DNA of 64,000 bases from Sandaracinomonas limnophila. Its GTDB lineage: Bacteria; Bacteroidota; Bacteroidia; Cytophagales; Spirosomataceae. Shown in pieces: positions 38,532 to 47,463 of this stretch (within the stretch, counting starts at the first letter, position 1; every line of letters begins with the position of its first letter). Below the pieces are notes generated by a model. That model was given only the letters and a program-made list of their open reading frames with translations. It ran no database searches and was not told the DNA's origin. Where the stretch lies: the NCBI RefSeq assembly GCF_004005965.1, contig NZ_SACY01000001.1:372001-436000 (forward strand), written 5' to 3'. The translations under genes and the position numbers were made by a program.

Positions 38532-40349
38532 ATGGATAGAAATTCAATAACCGGAATAGTTATTATTGTCGGAATGCTTTTAGGTTACGAATATTTTTTC
38601 GGATCAAAGACTCCCGCTCCAGAAACAAAAAAAACAGAAGCTGTATCAAAGGTATCTGTAAAAAAAGATTCTGTCACTAATCAAGTAATTTCAAAAGCTC
38701 TTGCATCAGATTCTGTTCAAGTAAAAGCACAGGATTTTATTTTAGAAAACAAGGATTTAAAAGTTACCTTAACCAATATTGGAGGGGCTATCAAAGAAAT
38801 CAAACTTAAGAATTTTGAAACTTACAAAAATTACAATGATAAGTTAAAATCTGGTTTAGTTTTATTTGAATCAAAGAAAGATAAATTAGAATTAAGTTTA
38901 CCTATTGCTGGTAAAAAGGTTTCTTTAAACTCTATCAATTATTCAACAGAAGGAGTTCAAAATGGAAAAATCACTTTTATTGGCTCCCTTCCTTCCGGAA
39001 AAAGTATAAAACAAATTTATTCATTAGCTAACGAAGGTTTTGAATTAAATTATGCAATAGATACGAAGGAAATTTCTTCTGAAATAAATGGATCTGAATA
39101 TTCAATTAAATGGGTTGAAAATATTCAACAAACAGAAAAGGATATTAACGAGGAAAGAAAGGCAACGATTAATTACTTGATGCAAGAAGATGAAGAATTT
39201 GATAATTTGACAGAGAATCCTTCCAACAAAGAAACCGAAACTATTGCTAAATCTTTAGAATGGATTACTTTTAAAAAGAAGTATTTTATTGGTAGTATCA
39301 TTCCTCAAAACTTTACATTTTCAAAAGCAGAATTAAATGCTACTCCTAATTTGAGTGATTCAGTTAATATTAAGACATTAGATGCAAAGATTATTGGTAA
39401 TACTTCTGATTTACAAAAAGGACCTTTGAATTTCAAGTTATACTTTGGCCCAAATGATTATTCTAAAATCAAAAATATAGCTCCATCATTTGGTAAAAAC
39501 GTAAAATTGAGTTACGATTTCTTGTTGCCTATTACTAAATACATTTATGTTCCCTTATTTGATTTCTTAGAAAGTATCATTTCAAATTATGGACTTTTAA
39601 TTGTTATTCTTGTGCTTATCATTAAAATGGCACTTTTACCATTGACCTATAAATCGTATGTTTCAATGGCTAAAACAAGAATTTTGGCTCCAGAAATAGC
39701 TAAAATTAAGGAGCGTATCGGAGACGATGCAGCAAAAGTTCAACAAGAAACGATGAAGCTTTATCAAGAGGTTGGTGTAAATCCTTTAAGTGGTTGTATT
39801 CCGGTTTTAGCAACTATGCCAATTTTGATGGCAGTTTTCTTGTTATTTCCCAATTTAATAAATCTTAGACAGCAATCTTTTCTTTGGGCAAATGACCTTT
39901 CAACATTTGATTCTATTATCAATCTGCCATTTAAAATACCTTTTTATGGTTCTCATGTAAGTTTGTTTTGTTTATTGATGACTGCATCGCAATTGGCTTA
40001 TGGTTATTATAATAATCAAATTACACCAGATCAGCCAGGGCAGCCTATCGATATGAAAAAGATGGCCTACATCACTCCTGTTATTTTTATGTTTGTGATG
40101 AACTCTTTCGCAGCTGGTTTAAGTTTCTATTATTTTGTTTCTAACTTGGTTACAATCGGCCAACAATTAGCTATTCGAAAATTTGTAAATGAGGATAAAA
40201 TCAAAGTACTTTTAGATGAAAATCGTAAGAAAATAGCTGCTGGCGGAGGAAAAAAATCGAAATTTAGCCAATATCTTTCCAACCAAATGAAGGCGATGGA
40301 AGAAGCACAGAAAAGCCAACAAGCTAATAAGGGAAAAGGTAAAAGGTAG
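38532..40349 (+). CDS. yidC: Membrane protein insertase YidC
   Basis: YidC inserts and folds inner-membrane proteins, alone or with SecYEG. The first helix is residues 5-22 (ITGIVIIVGMLLGYEYFF), a large periplasmic beta-sandwich domain spans about residues 60-345, and five helices of the Oxa1 core follow with YVSMAKTRILAPEIAKIKER and VNPLSGCIPVLATMPI. The C-terminal tail is basic and glutamine-rich, as in other Bacteroidota. It shares the transcript of pyrG. Confidence 0.97.
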   Translation: MDRNSITGIVIIVGMLLGYEYFFGSKTPAPETKKTEAVSKVSVKKDSVTNQVISKALASDSVQVKAQDFILENKDLKVTLTNIGGAIKEIKLKNFETYKNYNDKLKSGLVLFESKKDKLELSLPIAGKKVSLNSINYSTEGVQNGKITFIGSLPSGKSIKQIYSLANEGFELNYAIDTKEISSEINGSEYSIKWVENIQQTEKDINEERKATINYLMQEDEEFDNLTENPSNKETETIAKSLEWITFKKKYFIGSIIPQNFTFSKAELNATPNLSDSVNIKTLDAKIIGNTSDLQKGPLNFKLYFGPNDYSKIKNIAPSFGKNVKLSYDFLLPITKYIYVPLFDFLESIISNYGLLIVILVLIIKMALLPLTYKSYVSMAKTRILAPEIAKIKERIGDDAAKVQQETMKLYQEVGVNPLSGCIPVLATMPILMAVFLLFPNLINLRQQSFLWANDLSTFDSIINLPFKIPFYGSHVSLFCLLMTASQLAYGYYNNQITPDQPGQPIDMKKMAYITPVIFMFVMNSFAAGLSFYYFVSNLVTIGQQLAIRKFVNEDKIKVLLDENRKKIAAGGGKKSKFSQYLSNQMKAMEEAQKSQQANKGKGKR

Positions 40350-40383
40350 TAGTTAGTTGCAACCCTTGTGGTAGCTATTCTAC

Positions 40384-40400
40384 GAACTCCGTAGGGGTTC
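40384..40400. repeat. REP-like hairpin GAACTCCGTAGGGGTTC
   Basis: GAACTCC and GGGGTTC form a 7-bp stem with one G-U pair and loop GTA. The neighbourhood (GTAGCTATTC TACGAACTCC) resembles short intergenic repeats with CTCCGTAGGAG cores that I recall from Bacteroidota genomes. It is the only copy I noticed in this window. Confidence 0.4.
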
Positions 40401-40445
40401 AATTTTAAATAGCCGGCAATGAAATTGTTGGTAAATTAGATAAAA

Positions 40446-41732
40446 ATGACATTAAGCGAACAATATTTTTTACGCGCAAAGGAAGTAATTCCCGGTGGAG
40501 TAAATTCACCAGTTAGAGCCTTTAAATCAGTTGGAGGATCACCAAAATTTATTGCTTCTGCAAAAAGAGAATATTTAATTGATGTAGATGGTAAAAAATA
40601 TCTTGACTTAATTGGTTCTTGGGGACCCATGTTGTTTGGACATGCCCACCCATTTATTCAAGAAAAATTACAAGAAGCCATTCAAAACAGTTTTTCTTTT
40701 GGTGCCCCTTCCCTGAAAGAAATTGAATTGGCTGAAAAAATCATTTCAATGGTACCATCCATAGAAATGGTCAGATTGGTTAATTCTGGTACCGAAGCAA
40801 CAATGGCAGCTATTCGATTGGCTCGTGCTTATACTTCAAAGGATAAAATAATCAAATTTGAAGGCTGCTACCATGGACATGGTGATTCCTTTTTAATTGC
40901 TGCTGGTTCTGGTGTTGCAACCTTAGGTACTCCTGATAGTCCAGGTGTTACTAAATCAACTGCAAATGATACCTTAACCGCAATTTATAATGATTTAGAA
41001 TCTGTAAAAAAATTATTTGAAGCTAATCCAAAACAAATTGCAGCTATAATTTTAGAACCTGTAGTAGGAAATATGGGTTTGGTTTTACCCAAAAATGGCT
41101 TTATTGAAGGATTACGTGACCTTTGTAATCAAAATAATGCTTTATTGATATTTGATGAGGTAATGACAGGCTTTCGCCTTTCAAAATCGGGTTATCAAGG
41201 ATTAACTGATGTTAAGCCAGATTTAACCACACTAGGTAAAATTATTGGAGGAGGTTTACCCGTTGGAGCTTATGGAGGTCGTAAAGATATAATGTCTATG
41301 ATAGCACCATCAGGACCTGTTTATCAAGCTGGAACATTGTCTGGAAATCCATTAGCAACAACAGCCGGTTTAGCTATGTTGGAATTAATTGAAAATAATC
41401 CAAATATTTATACAGAATTGGCTAAAAAAGGAGCACAATTAAAAGCAGGGTTTGATAAAATTTCTAAAGATTTGAACATTCCAATGTTTGTTCAGTCATT
41501 GGGTTCCATGTTTACAGTTTTCTTTACAGCACAAGAAGTAAATAATTTTACAGATGCAAAAACATCTGATACAACTTTATTTGGTCAATTTTTCCATGGA
41601 ATGTTGAATAAGGGAATTTACTTACCCCCTTCTCAATATGAATCTTGGTTTTTAAGTACAGTTATTTCAGATGAACAAATTCAATTTATCATTGATTCTG
41701 CATTTGAAGTATTAGAAAACTTTAAAAAATAA
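40446..41732 (+). CDS. hemL: Glutamate-1-semialdehyde 2,1-aminomutase
   Basis: HemL makes 5-aminolevulinate for haem and related tetrapyrroles. The family marks are the N-terminal IPGGVNSPVRAFKSVGG, LVNSGTEATMAAIRLARA, FDEVMTGFRL and the PLP lysine K265 in TTLGKIIGGGLPVGAYGG. At 428 residues it is complete. It is preceded by the REP-like hairpin and followed by a glycosyltransferase two bases on, so they may share a transcript. Confidence 0.97.
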   Translation: MTLSEQYFLRAKEVIPGGVNSPVRAFKSVGGSPKFIASAKREYLIDVDGKKYLDLIGSWGPMLFGHAHPFIQEKLQEAIQNSFSFGAPSLKEIELAEKIISMVPSIEMVRLVNSGTEATMAAIRLARAYTSKDKIIKFEGCYHGHGDSFLIAAGSGVATLGTPDSPGVTKSTANDTLTAIYNDLESVKKLFEANPKQIAAIILEPVVGNMGLVLPKNGFIEGLRDLCNQNNALLIFDEVMTGFRLSKSGYQGLTDVKPDLTTLGKIIGGGLPVGAYGGRKDIMSMIAPSGPVYQAGTLSGNPLATTAGLAMLELIENNPNIYTELAKKGAQLKAGFDKISKDLNIPMFVQSLGSMFTVFFTAQEVNNFTDAKTSDTTLFGQFFHGMLNKGIYLPPSQYESWFLSTVISDEQIQFIIDSAFEVLENFKK

Positions 41733-41734
41733 GC

Positions 41735-42709
41735 ATGTTATTCAGTTTCATCATACCCGTTTATAATCGTCCTGATGAACTAGATGAATTATTATTCTGC
41801 ATTCAGAATCAAACGCAAAAAAACTTTGAAATTGTTATAATTGAAGATGGTTCAAAAAATACTTCAAAAGATGTTGTTTCAAAATATCAATCCTGCGGAT
41901 TACCAATAAATTACTTAGAAAAAGATAATGCAGGTCAAGGTTTTGCACGTAATGATGGATTCAAAATAGCTAAAGGAGATTTTTTTATCATTTTGGATTC
42001 TGACGCATTAATTGAGCCCAATTATTTACAAATTGTAGAAAAGGAAATTACAGAGCAAAAATTGGATTTATTCGGCGGACCAGATAAAGATCATCCTTCC
42101 TTTACAGCTATTCAAAAAGCTATTTCTTATTCAATGACTAGTTTGTTTACCACCGGTGGAATAAGGGGCAAAAAATCTAATGTAGCTGGTACTTTTCATC
42201 CCAGAAGTTTCAATATGGGAATTTCTAGAAAGGTATTTGAAGTGACTAAGGGATTCAAAATAACTCGAATGGGTGAAGATATTGAATTCTCCATACGATG
42301 TATCTCATTAGGCTTTAAATCAGGTTTGATTCCTGAAGCTTTTATCTATCACAAAAGAAGAACAAGTTTTGGCCAATTCTATAAGCAATTGCATTTTTTT
42401 GGCAGAGCTCGTATAAATATTGGTAGATTTTTTCCCAAAGAGTTAAAGTTGGTTCACTATTTCCCATTAGCCTATTTAATGGGAAGTTTATTTGCAATAA
42501 TTTCAATTACCTTTTTTTCAAATTCTCCCATTTCACAAATTCTTTTTGGTGGATGGGTCTTATATAATTTAGGTATTTTTATTGATGCTACCAGAATCTA
42601 CAAATCTATAAAAATTGGAATTTTAGCCTTAATTGCGGCAAATATTCAATTATCTGCCTATGGCCTCGGGTTCGTAAAAGAAAAACTTGGATTAATTAAA
42701 GATAAGTAG
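41735..42709 (+). CDS. Family 2 glycosyltransferase
   Basis: The GT-A fold spans about residues 1-220: FIIPVYNRPDELDELL, the ILDSDALIEPNY DxD motif and FKITRMGEDIEFSIRC. Two hydrophobic helices near residues 248-285 anchor the C-terminus in the membrane. Members transfer sugars to lipids or polysaccharides; the acceptor cannot be read. The 3' end overlaps the convergent rfaD end by 14 bases. Confidence 0.9.
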   Translation: MLFSFIIPVYNRPDELDELLFCIQNQTQKNFEIVIIEDGSKNTSKDVVSKYQSCGLPINYLEKDNAGQGFARNDGFKIAKGDFFIILDSDALIEPNYLQIVEKEITEQKLDLFGGPDKDHPSFTAIQKAISYSMTSLFTTGGIRGKKSNVAGTFHPRSFNMGISRKVFEVTKGFKITRMGEDIEFSIRCISLGFKSGLIPEAFIYHKRRTSFGQFYKQLHFFGRARINIGRFFPKELKLVHYFPLAYLMGSLFAIISITFFSNSPISQILFGGWVLYNLGIFIDATRIYKSIKIGILALIAANIQLSAYGLGFVKEKLGLIKDK

Positions 42710-43661
42710 TCGGAATTAAATAATTCTTTACATAATCTTCTACCCCATCTTCTAAACTTGTAAACGCTTTGATATAACCAATTTGTTTTAATTTATTCAT
42801 ATTCGCCTCGGTAAAGTATTGATAGGTTTCGCGAATATCTTCTGGAATATCAATATATGAAATATTAGATTCTTTGTTAATTGCCTTGAATGTTGCATTA
42901 ACTAAATCTAAAAAGGTTCTTGCCTTTCCAGAACCCAAATTATAAATGCCCGAGTTTTTACGATGGTACATTAAAAATATACAAACATCAATTAAATCCT
43001 TCACATAAATAAAATCGCGCGCCTGCATACCATCTGCAAAATCAGATCGATGCGATTTAAATAATTTCATGGCACCAGTATTTTTTACCTGATTAAATGT
43101 ATGAAAAATTACAGAAGCCATTCTGCCTTTGTGGTATTCGTTTGGACCATAAACATTAAAAAACTTTAATCCAGCCCAAAAAAATGGCTTTTCATTTTGC
43201 TGTAATGCCCAAACATCAAAATCATTCTTAGAATCCCCGTATGGGTTTAAAGGTTTTAATTGTGGAATCAAAGACTCATTATCCTCATATCCTAACTCTC
43301 CTAGGCCATATGTAGCAGCAGAAGAAGCATAAACTAATGGAATTTGATATTCAATACACTTATTCCAAACTGTTTTAGAATAATTGAAATTTAACTTGTC
43401 AAAAATTGATTTATCAAATTCCGTTGTATCTGTTCTAGCTCCTATATGAAAACAAAATTCAATTTCATTATAATTGCTATCGATCCATTCAAAAAAATTG
43501 TCTCGATTAACGTATTCTTTGATTTTTTTTCCAACTAAATTTTTATTTTTTTCTTCATTTGAAAAATCATCCACTGCAATAATATAATTAAAATTCAATG
43601 AATTTAATTTACTAATTAAGCAAGAACCAATAAATCCTGCAGCGCCAGTGACAATGATCAT
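42696..43661 (-). CDS. rfaD: ADP-glyceromanno-heptose 6-epimerase
   Basis: The enzyme epimerises ADP-D-glycero-mannoheptose to the L-glycero form used in the LPS core. It is an extended short-chain dehydrogenase: NAD-binding TGAAGFIGSCL, the YGDSKN catalytic pair after NPYG, and the family-specific LKFFNVYGPNEYHKGRMASV. At 321 residues it is full length. Together with lptE, lpxB and accA it supports lipopolysaccharide synthesis. It is divergent from queD. Confidence 0.94.
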   Translation of the reverse strand: MIIVTGAAGFIGSCLISKLNSLNFNYIIAVDDFSNEEKNKNLVGKKIKEYVNRDNFFEWIDSNYNEIEFCFHIGARTDTTEFDKSIFDKLNFNYSKTVWNKCIEYQIPLVYASSAATYGLGELGYEDNESLIPQLKPLNPYGDSKNDFDVWALQQNEKPFFWAGLKFFNVYGPNEYHKGRMASVIFHTFNQVKNTGAMKLFKSHRSDFADGMQARDFIYVKDLIDVCIFLMYHRKNSGIYNLGSGKARTFLDLVNATFKAINKESNISYIDIPEDIRETYQYFTEANMNKLKQIGYIKAFTSLEDGVEDYVKNYLIPTTYL

Positions 43662-43711
43662 AAATTGAAATATTTAAAGTTCAAAATTACAATAAAGACA
43701 GGAAGAATCCT

Positions 43712-43764
43712 TAAATTTGTAAATATTTAAAGTCTGCTAATGTTTTCCCAGACTTTTCATTTTA
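43712..43764 (+). promoter_or_regulatory. queD -7 box and hairpin leader
   Basis: TAAATTTG at 43712-43719 matches the -7 consensus. Right behind it AAAGTCTG (43729-43736) pairs perfectly with CAGACTTT (43749-43756) over a 12-base loop, and a T-rich stretch precedes the start at 43777. The upstream gene points the other way, so the hairpin cannot be its terminator and must lie in the leader of queD. Confidence 0.5.
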
Positions 43765-43776
43765 AACTGAAAACAA

Positions 43777-44196
43777 ATGGTACACGTCATTCGTAAAGAA
43801 CATTTCAACGCAGCTCACCGCTTATTTAATCCCAACTGGTCAGAAGAAAAAAATGATGAGGTTTTTGGACCTTGTGCGAATAAAAACTGGCATGGGCATA
43901 ATTTTGAGCTTATAGTAACTGTAAAGGGCCAACCTGACCCTGAAACAGGCTTTGTTTATGATTTAAAGGAATTAGGAGATTTGATTAAAAAGGAAATCAT
44001 TGACAAAGTAGATCATAAAAATCTGAATGTAGATGTAGATTTTATGTTTGGTAAAATGTGCAGTTGTGAAATTTTAGTAGTAGAATTTTGGAAAATTTTA
44101 GCTCCTAAAATTGCATCAAGCTCATCAAATGCTAAATTGCACAAAATTCATTTAATCGAAACTCAAAAGAATTCGGTTGAATACTTTGGTGAATAG
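43777..44196 (+). CDS. queD: 6-pyruvoyl-tetrahydropterin synthase / QueD family protein
   Basis: The enzyme makes 6-carboxy-tetrahydropterin (queuosine route) or 6-pyruvoyl-tetrahydropterin from dihydroneopterin triphosphate. The zinc ligands are His in HFNAAHRL and the two histidines of WHGHNFEL, and the catalytic cysteine lies in FGPCANKNWHGHN. At 139 residues it is a typical monomer. Other queuosine genes are not in view, so the exact product is inferred. A leader hairpin precedes it, and lpxB follows after two bases. Confidence 0.88.
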   Translation: MVHVIRKEHFNAAHRLFNPNWSEEKNDEVFGPCANKNWHGHNFELIVTVKGQPDPETGFVYDLKELGDLIKKEIIDKVDHKNLNVDVDFMFGKMCSCEILVVEFWKILAPKIASSSSNAKLHKIHLIETQKNSVEYFGE

Positions 44197-44198
44197 GT

Positions 44199-45308
44199 AT
44201 GAAATATTTTATCCTTGCTGGTGAAAAATCAGGCGATTTGCATGGGGCAAATCTAATTCGCGCTTTACACCAACAGGATAAAACAGCAAAAATTTTGGCT
44301 TGGGGAGGAGATGAAATGCAAGCTGCAGGAGGAGATTTATTAATTCATCATAAGGATATAGCCATCATGGGACTTATCGGGGTTTTACAAAACATTACCC
44401 GATTAAAAAGATTATTCAAAACATTTGAAGTCCAAATAAATGATTTTAAACCTGATACAATCATTTTTATTGATTATGGAGGGTTTAATTTGAAAGCTGC
44501 TAAGATTGCAAAATTAGCTGGATTCCACACTCAATTTTATATTGCACCAAAAGTTTGGGCTTGGAATTATTCTCGTGTTAAAACGATCAGGAAATGGATT
44601 GACGAATTATATGTAATTTTTCCTTTCGAACAAAAGCTTTTTGAAGATGAAGGAATAAGTACACACTATGTAGGCAATCCTATTATGGATGAACTTTCAG
44701 CGTTTAAAGTAGACAAAAATTTCTTAGCTGAAAACCATATCTCAAAACCTTTTATTGCACTTTTACCGGGAAGCAGGAAACAAGAATTAACTTATTTATT
44801 ACCTGTATTTAAGCAATTAAAAGAAACTTTACCCCAATATAATTTTATTATTGGCGGGGTTAAGGAGTTTAAAAATTTGATTGAAAAAACGGGTATTCAA
44901 GCCGTATATGATAATACTTATTCCCTCTTAACTGCATCTCAAATTGCAATCGTTTGTTCGGGTACTGCCACTTTAGAAACAGCCTTATTAGGTACTCCAT
45001 TAGTAGTAGTTTATAAAACTGATAATTTGTTTTACAACTTAGCTAAGTTACTAGTTAAACTAAAGTATATTTCATTGGTAAATATCATTTTGGATAAGTT
45101 AGCTATTCCTGAACTCTTACAAAATGAGGTTAATGTTTCAAAAATATCACAGCATATAGAAAGTCTATTTCCTGAAAATTCAATTGAAAGAATCAATCAA
45201 TTAGAAGATTTTAAAACACTAAAAAAATTAGTTGGAGAAAAAGGGGCATCCGATCGAGCCGCTCAAATAATAATTGAAAAGGCTAAGAATTTTTCAAATA
45301 ATTCTTAA
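44199..45308 (+). CDS. lpxB: Lipid-A-disaccharide synthase
   Basis: LpxB joins two acylated glucosamine units in lipid A synthesis. Its marks are ILAGEKSGDLHGANL, GGDEMQAAGGDLLI, YIAPKVWAWNYSRVKTIRK, HYVGNPIMDEL, LLPGSRKQEL and VCSGTATLETALLGTP. At 369 residues it is complete. Its 3' end overlaps the convergent acyltransferase gene by 26 bases, which means neither can be extended. Confidence 0.96.
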   Translation: MKYFILAGEKSGDLHGANLIRALHQQDKTAKILAWGGDEMQAAGGDLLIHHKDIAIMGLIGVLQNITRLKRLFKTFEVQINDFKPDTIIFIDYGGFNLKAAKIAKLAGFHTQFYIAPKVWAWNYSRVKTIRKWIDELYVIFPFEQKLFEDEGISTHYVGNPIMDELSAFKVDKNFLAENHISKPFIALLPGSRKQELTYLLPVFKQLKETLPQYNFIIGGVKEFKNLIEKTGIQAVYDNTYSLLTASQIAIVCSGTATLETALLGTPLVVVYKTDNLFYNLAKLLVKLKYISLVNIILDKLAIPELLQNEVNVSKISQHIESLFPENSIERINQLEDFKTLKKLVGEKGASDRAAQIIIEKAKNFSNNS

Positions 45309-45849
45309 TCCATGATTTTTGTATGCCAGGAACCGTCTGGTAAAATTTAGCAATATCTATTTTATCTTTCTCAAAATCACCACTCGGATAATAGGGCTCA
45401 TTAAGCATTACCTTCTTATTTACGAAATCAAAACCCACCATAACAATTGGTATATTGGCCTTTTGCGCGATGTAATAAAAACCAGATTTTAGTTCTTTCA
45501 CGTCTTTTCTTGTTCCTTCAGGGGCCAATCCAGCGTAAAATTCATCTTTTGAATTATATATTTCTGCAATAGCATCTACCAAATTTGTATGTTTAGTTCG
45601 ATCTACCGGATATCCTCCTAATTTTTTAAATATCCAACCAAAAGGACCTTGGAATAATTCTTTTTTACCCCAAAAATATATTTTGCGTTTAAGAATAGAC
45701 CGTACACCCACACCCACTGGAAAATCTACCCAGGTAGCATGAGGACATACGATGATAATGCACTTTTTTAAATGGTATGGAATATTTCCCGATACTTTCC
45801 AGCCAGAAAGTTTAAATAGCCAATCAAATAGCCAATTACTCATCCACAT
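45283..45849 (-). CDS. PlsC-like acyltransferase
   Basis: This 188-residue protein has the LPLAT motifs HATWVDF (HX4D catalytic pair), the YFWGKKELFQGPFGW glycerol-phosphate region and APEGTRKD. It is short compared with standard PlsC (about 240), so it may act on lysolipids or ornithine lipids instead. It overlaps the HAD phosphatase gene by 14 bases on the same strand and the convergent lpxB. Confidence 0.88.
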   Translation of the reverse strand: MWMSNWLFDWLFKLSGWKVSGNIPYHLKKCIIIVCPHATWVDFPVGVGVRSILKRKIYFWGKKELFQGPFGWIFKKLGGYPVDRTKHTNLVDAIAEIYNSKDEFYAGLAPEGTRKDVKELKSGFYYIAQKANIPIVMVGFDFVNKKVMLNEPYYPSGDFEKDKIDIAKFYQTVPGIQKSWIKNYLKNS

Positions 45850-46477
45850 AGTTCGAAAGTGTATTTGTTATTTGTAATAAAGATGTATTAGGATTGATCA
45901 AAATAGCTTGGATTCCAAGATTTAATGCAGTTTCTATGTTAGCTGCATTGTCATCGAAAAAGATAATATCTTTATAATCTACTTGTAAATTTTCAGCTAC
46001 TTTTTGGTAAATTAATGCATCAGGTTTAACCAAACCCAATTCATAAGAAAGAAATATTTGATCAAAAAGATCAAATAAATTTTCTCCGTTTGGACCTATA
46101 TTATTTTTAAAATAAATATTTGAATGAATTGAACTGGTATTAGAAAGTAAATTTAAACTTTTAAAGTTAGGTTTAAATTGTTGTAAAGTGAGGTAGCTTT
46201 CAACTGGTATATCTAATAACAAAGCATTAAAAGCTTCATCAAATTGTTCTTTAGTACATATAAGATGTAGTTCTTTCTTTAAAAACGAACGAAATTCATC
46301 CTCAGATTGATTACCACTTTCATAAGCCTCCCAAAGTCCTAATTCGTGTGTAATTTTTTTAATCTCTTCAAAAGAATATTTACTTGAATACTTTGCAAAT
46401 CCTTTAAATGTCAAATCTAGATCGATTGGCAAAAGAACATTTCCTAAATCAAATAATAATACTTTTGAATTTGTCAT
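45836..46477 (-). CDS. HAD-IA family phosphatase, YihX-like
   Basis: The nucleophile motif is LLFDLGNVLLPIDLD (residues 5-19) with Asp at the start; LLSNTSSIHS is motif II, and GLVKPDALIY plus DIIFFDDNAANIETAL are motifs III and IV. The FDLGNVL form is that of YihX-type sugar-1-phosphate phosphatases. The substrate is uncertain. It starts one base after accA ends on the same strand. Confidence 0.9.
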   Translation of the reverse strand: MTNSKVLLFDLGNVLLPIDLDLTFKGFAKYSSKYSFEEIKKITHELGLWEAYESGNQSEDEFRSFLKKELHLICTKEQFDEAFNALLLDIPVESYLTLQQFKPNFKSLNLLSNTSSIHSNIYFKNNIGPNGENLFDLFDQIFLSYELGLVKPDALIYQKVAENLQVDYKDIIFFDDNAANIETALNLGIQAILINPNTSLLQITNTLSNYVDE

Positions 46478-47434
46478 TTATTCTTGAACAACCCCCATTT
46501 TGCTGAATTTTTCAATACGATCTAAAATTCGAACTTGAGGATTTACTTTATTTAAAGCTGTTAATTCTCTTTTAATAACTTCTTTTAGGGTTTTTGCGGC
46601 TCCATCGTGATCTAAATGAGCTCCACCCAAAGGTTCTGGAATAATACCGTCAATCAAACCATTGCTAAGCATATCATTTGCTGTCAATTTTAAAGCCTCT
46701 GCTGCTTGTTCTTTGTAATTCCAACTTCTCCATAAAATTGAAGAACATGACTCTGGAGAAATAACAGAATACCAAGTATTTTCCATCATTAGAACCTTAT
46801 CCCCTACTGCAATCCCTAAAGCTCCACCAGATGCACCCTCGCCAATGATGATACAAATTACAGGCACTTTCAACATAAACATATCACGAATGTTACGTGC
46901 AATTGCTTCACCTTGACCTCTTTCTTCAGCTTCTAATCCTGGAAAAGCACCGGGAGTATCAATTAAACAAACGACAGGTTTATTGAATTTCTCTGCCATT
47001 TTCATCAATCGCAATGCCTTTCTATAACCTTCTGGATTTGGCATTCCAAAATTACGATATTGGCGTTGTTTCGTATTTCTTCCTTTTTGTTGTCCGATGA
47101 ACATCACAGAAAATTCATCATCAATATTTCCAAATCCACCTACCATGGCTTTATCGTCTGCAACAGATCTATCTCCATGAATTTCAATAAATTCCGAACA
47201 TATCTTTTCAATATAATCTAAAGTATAAGGACGATCTGGGTGTCTAGAAAGTTGAACTCTTTGCCAACGAGTTAGGTTTGAAAAAGTTTCTTGTTTCAAT
47301 TCTAATATTTTTTCAGTTAATGACTTTACGGCTTCAGTTACATCCACATTATTTTCAATAGCCAGTTTTCTCATTTCAATTAACTTATCCTCTAACTCAG
47401 CTATTGGCTTTTCAAATTCTAATAATGTTTTCAT
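46478..47434 (-). CDS. accA: Acetyl-CoA carboxylase carboxyltransferase subunit alpha
   Basis: AccA with AccD transfers carboxyl from carboxybiotin to acetyl-CoA, the first step of fatty acid synthesis. The N-terminal coiled segment is followed by [68 protein letters not shown] and [14 protein letters not shown]. At 318 residues it is normal. accD is not in the window. Confidence 0.97.
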   Translation of the reverse strand: MKTLLEFEKPIAELEDKLIEMRKLAIENNVDVTEAVKSLTEKILELKQETFSNLTRWQRVQLSRHPDRPYTLDYIEKICSEFIEIHGDRSVADDKAMVGGFGNIDDEFSVMFIGQQKGRNTKQRQYRNFGMPNPEGYRKALRLMKMAEKFNKPVVCLIDTPGAFPGLEAEERGQGEAIARNIRDMFMLKVPVICIIIGEGASGGALGIAVGDKVLMMENTWYSVISPESCSSILWRSWNYKEQAAEALKLTANDMLSNGLIDGIIPEPLGGAHLDHDGAAKTLKEVIKRELTALNKVNPQVRILDRIEKFSKMGVVQE

Positions 47435-47463
47435 AATGATTATTTAATGCTACAAAATTATAA

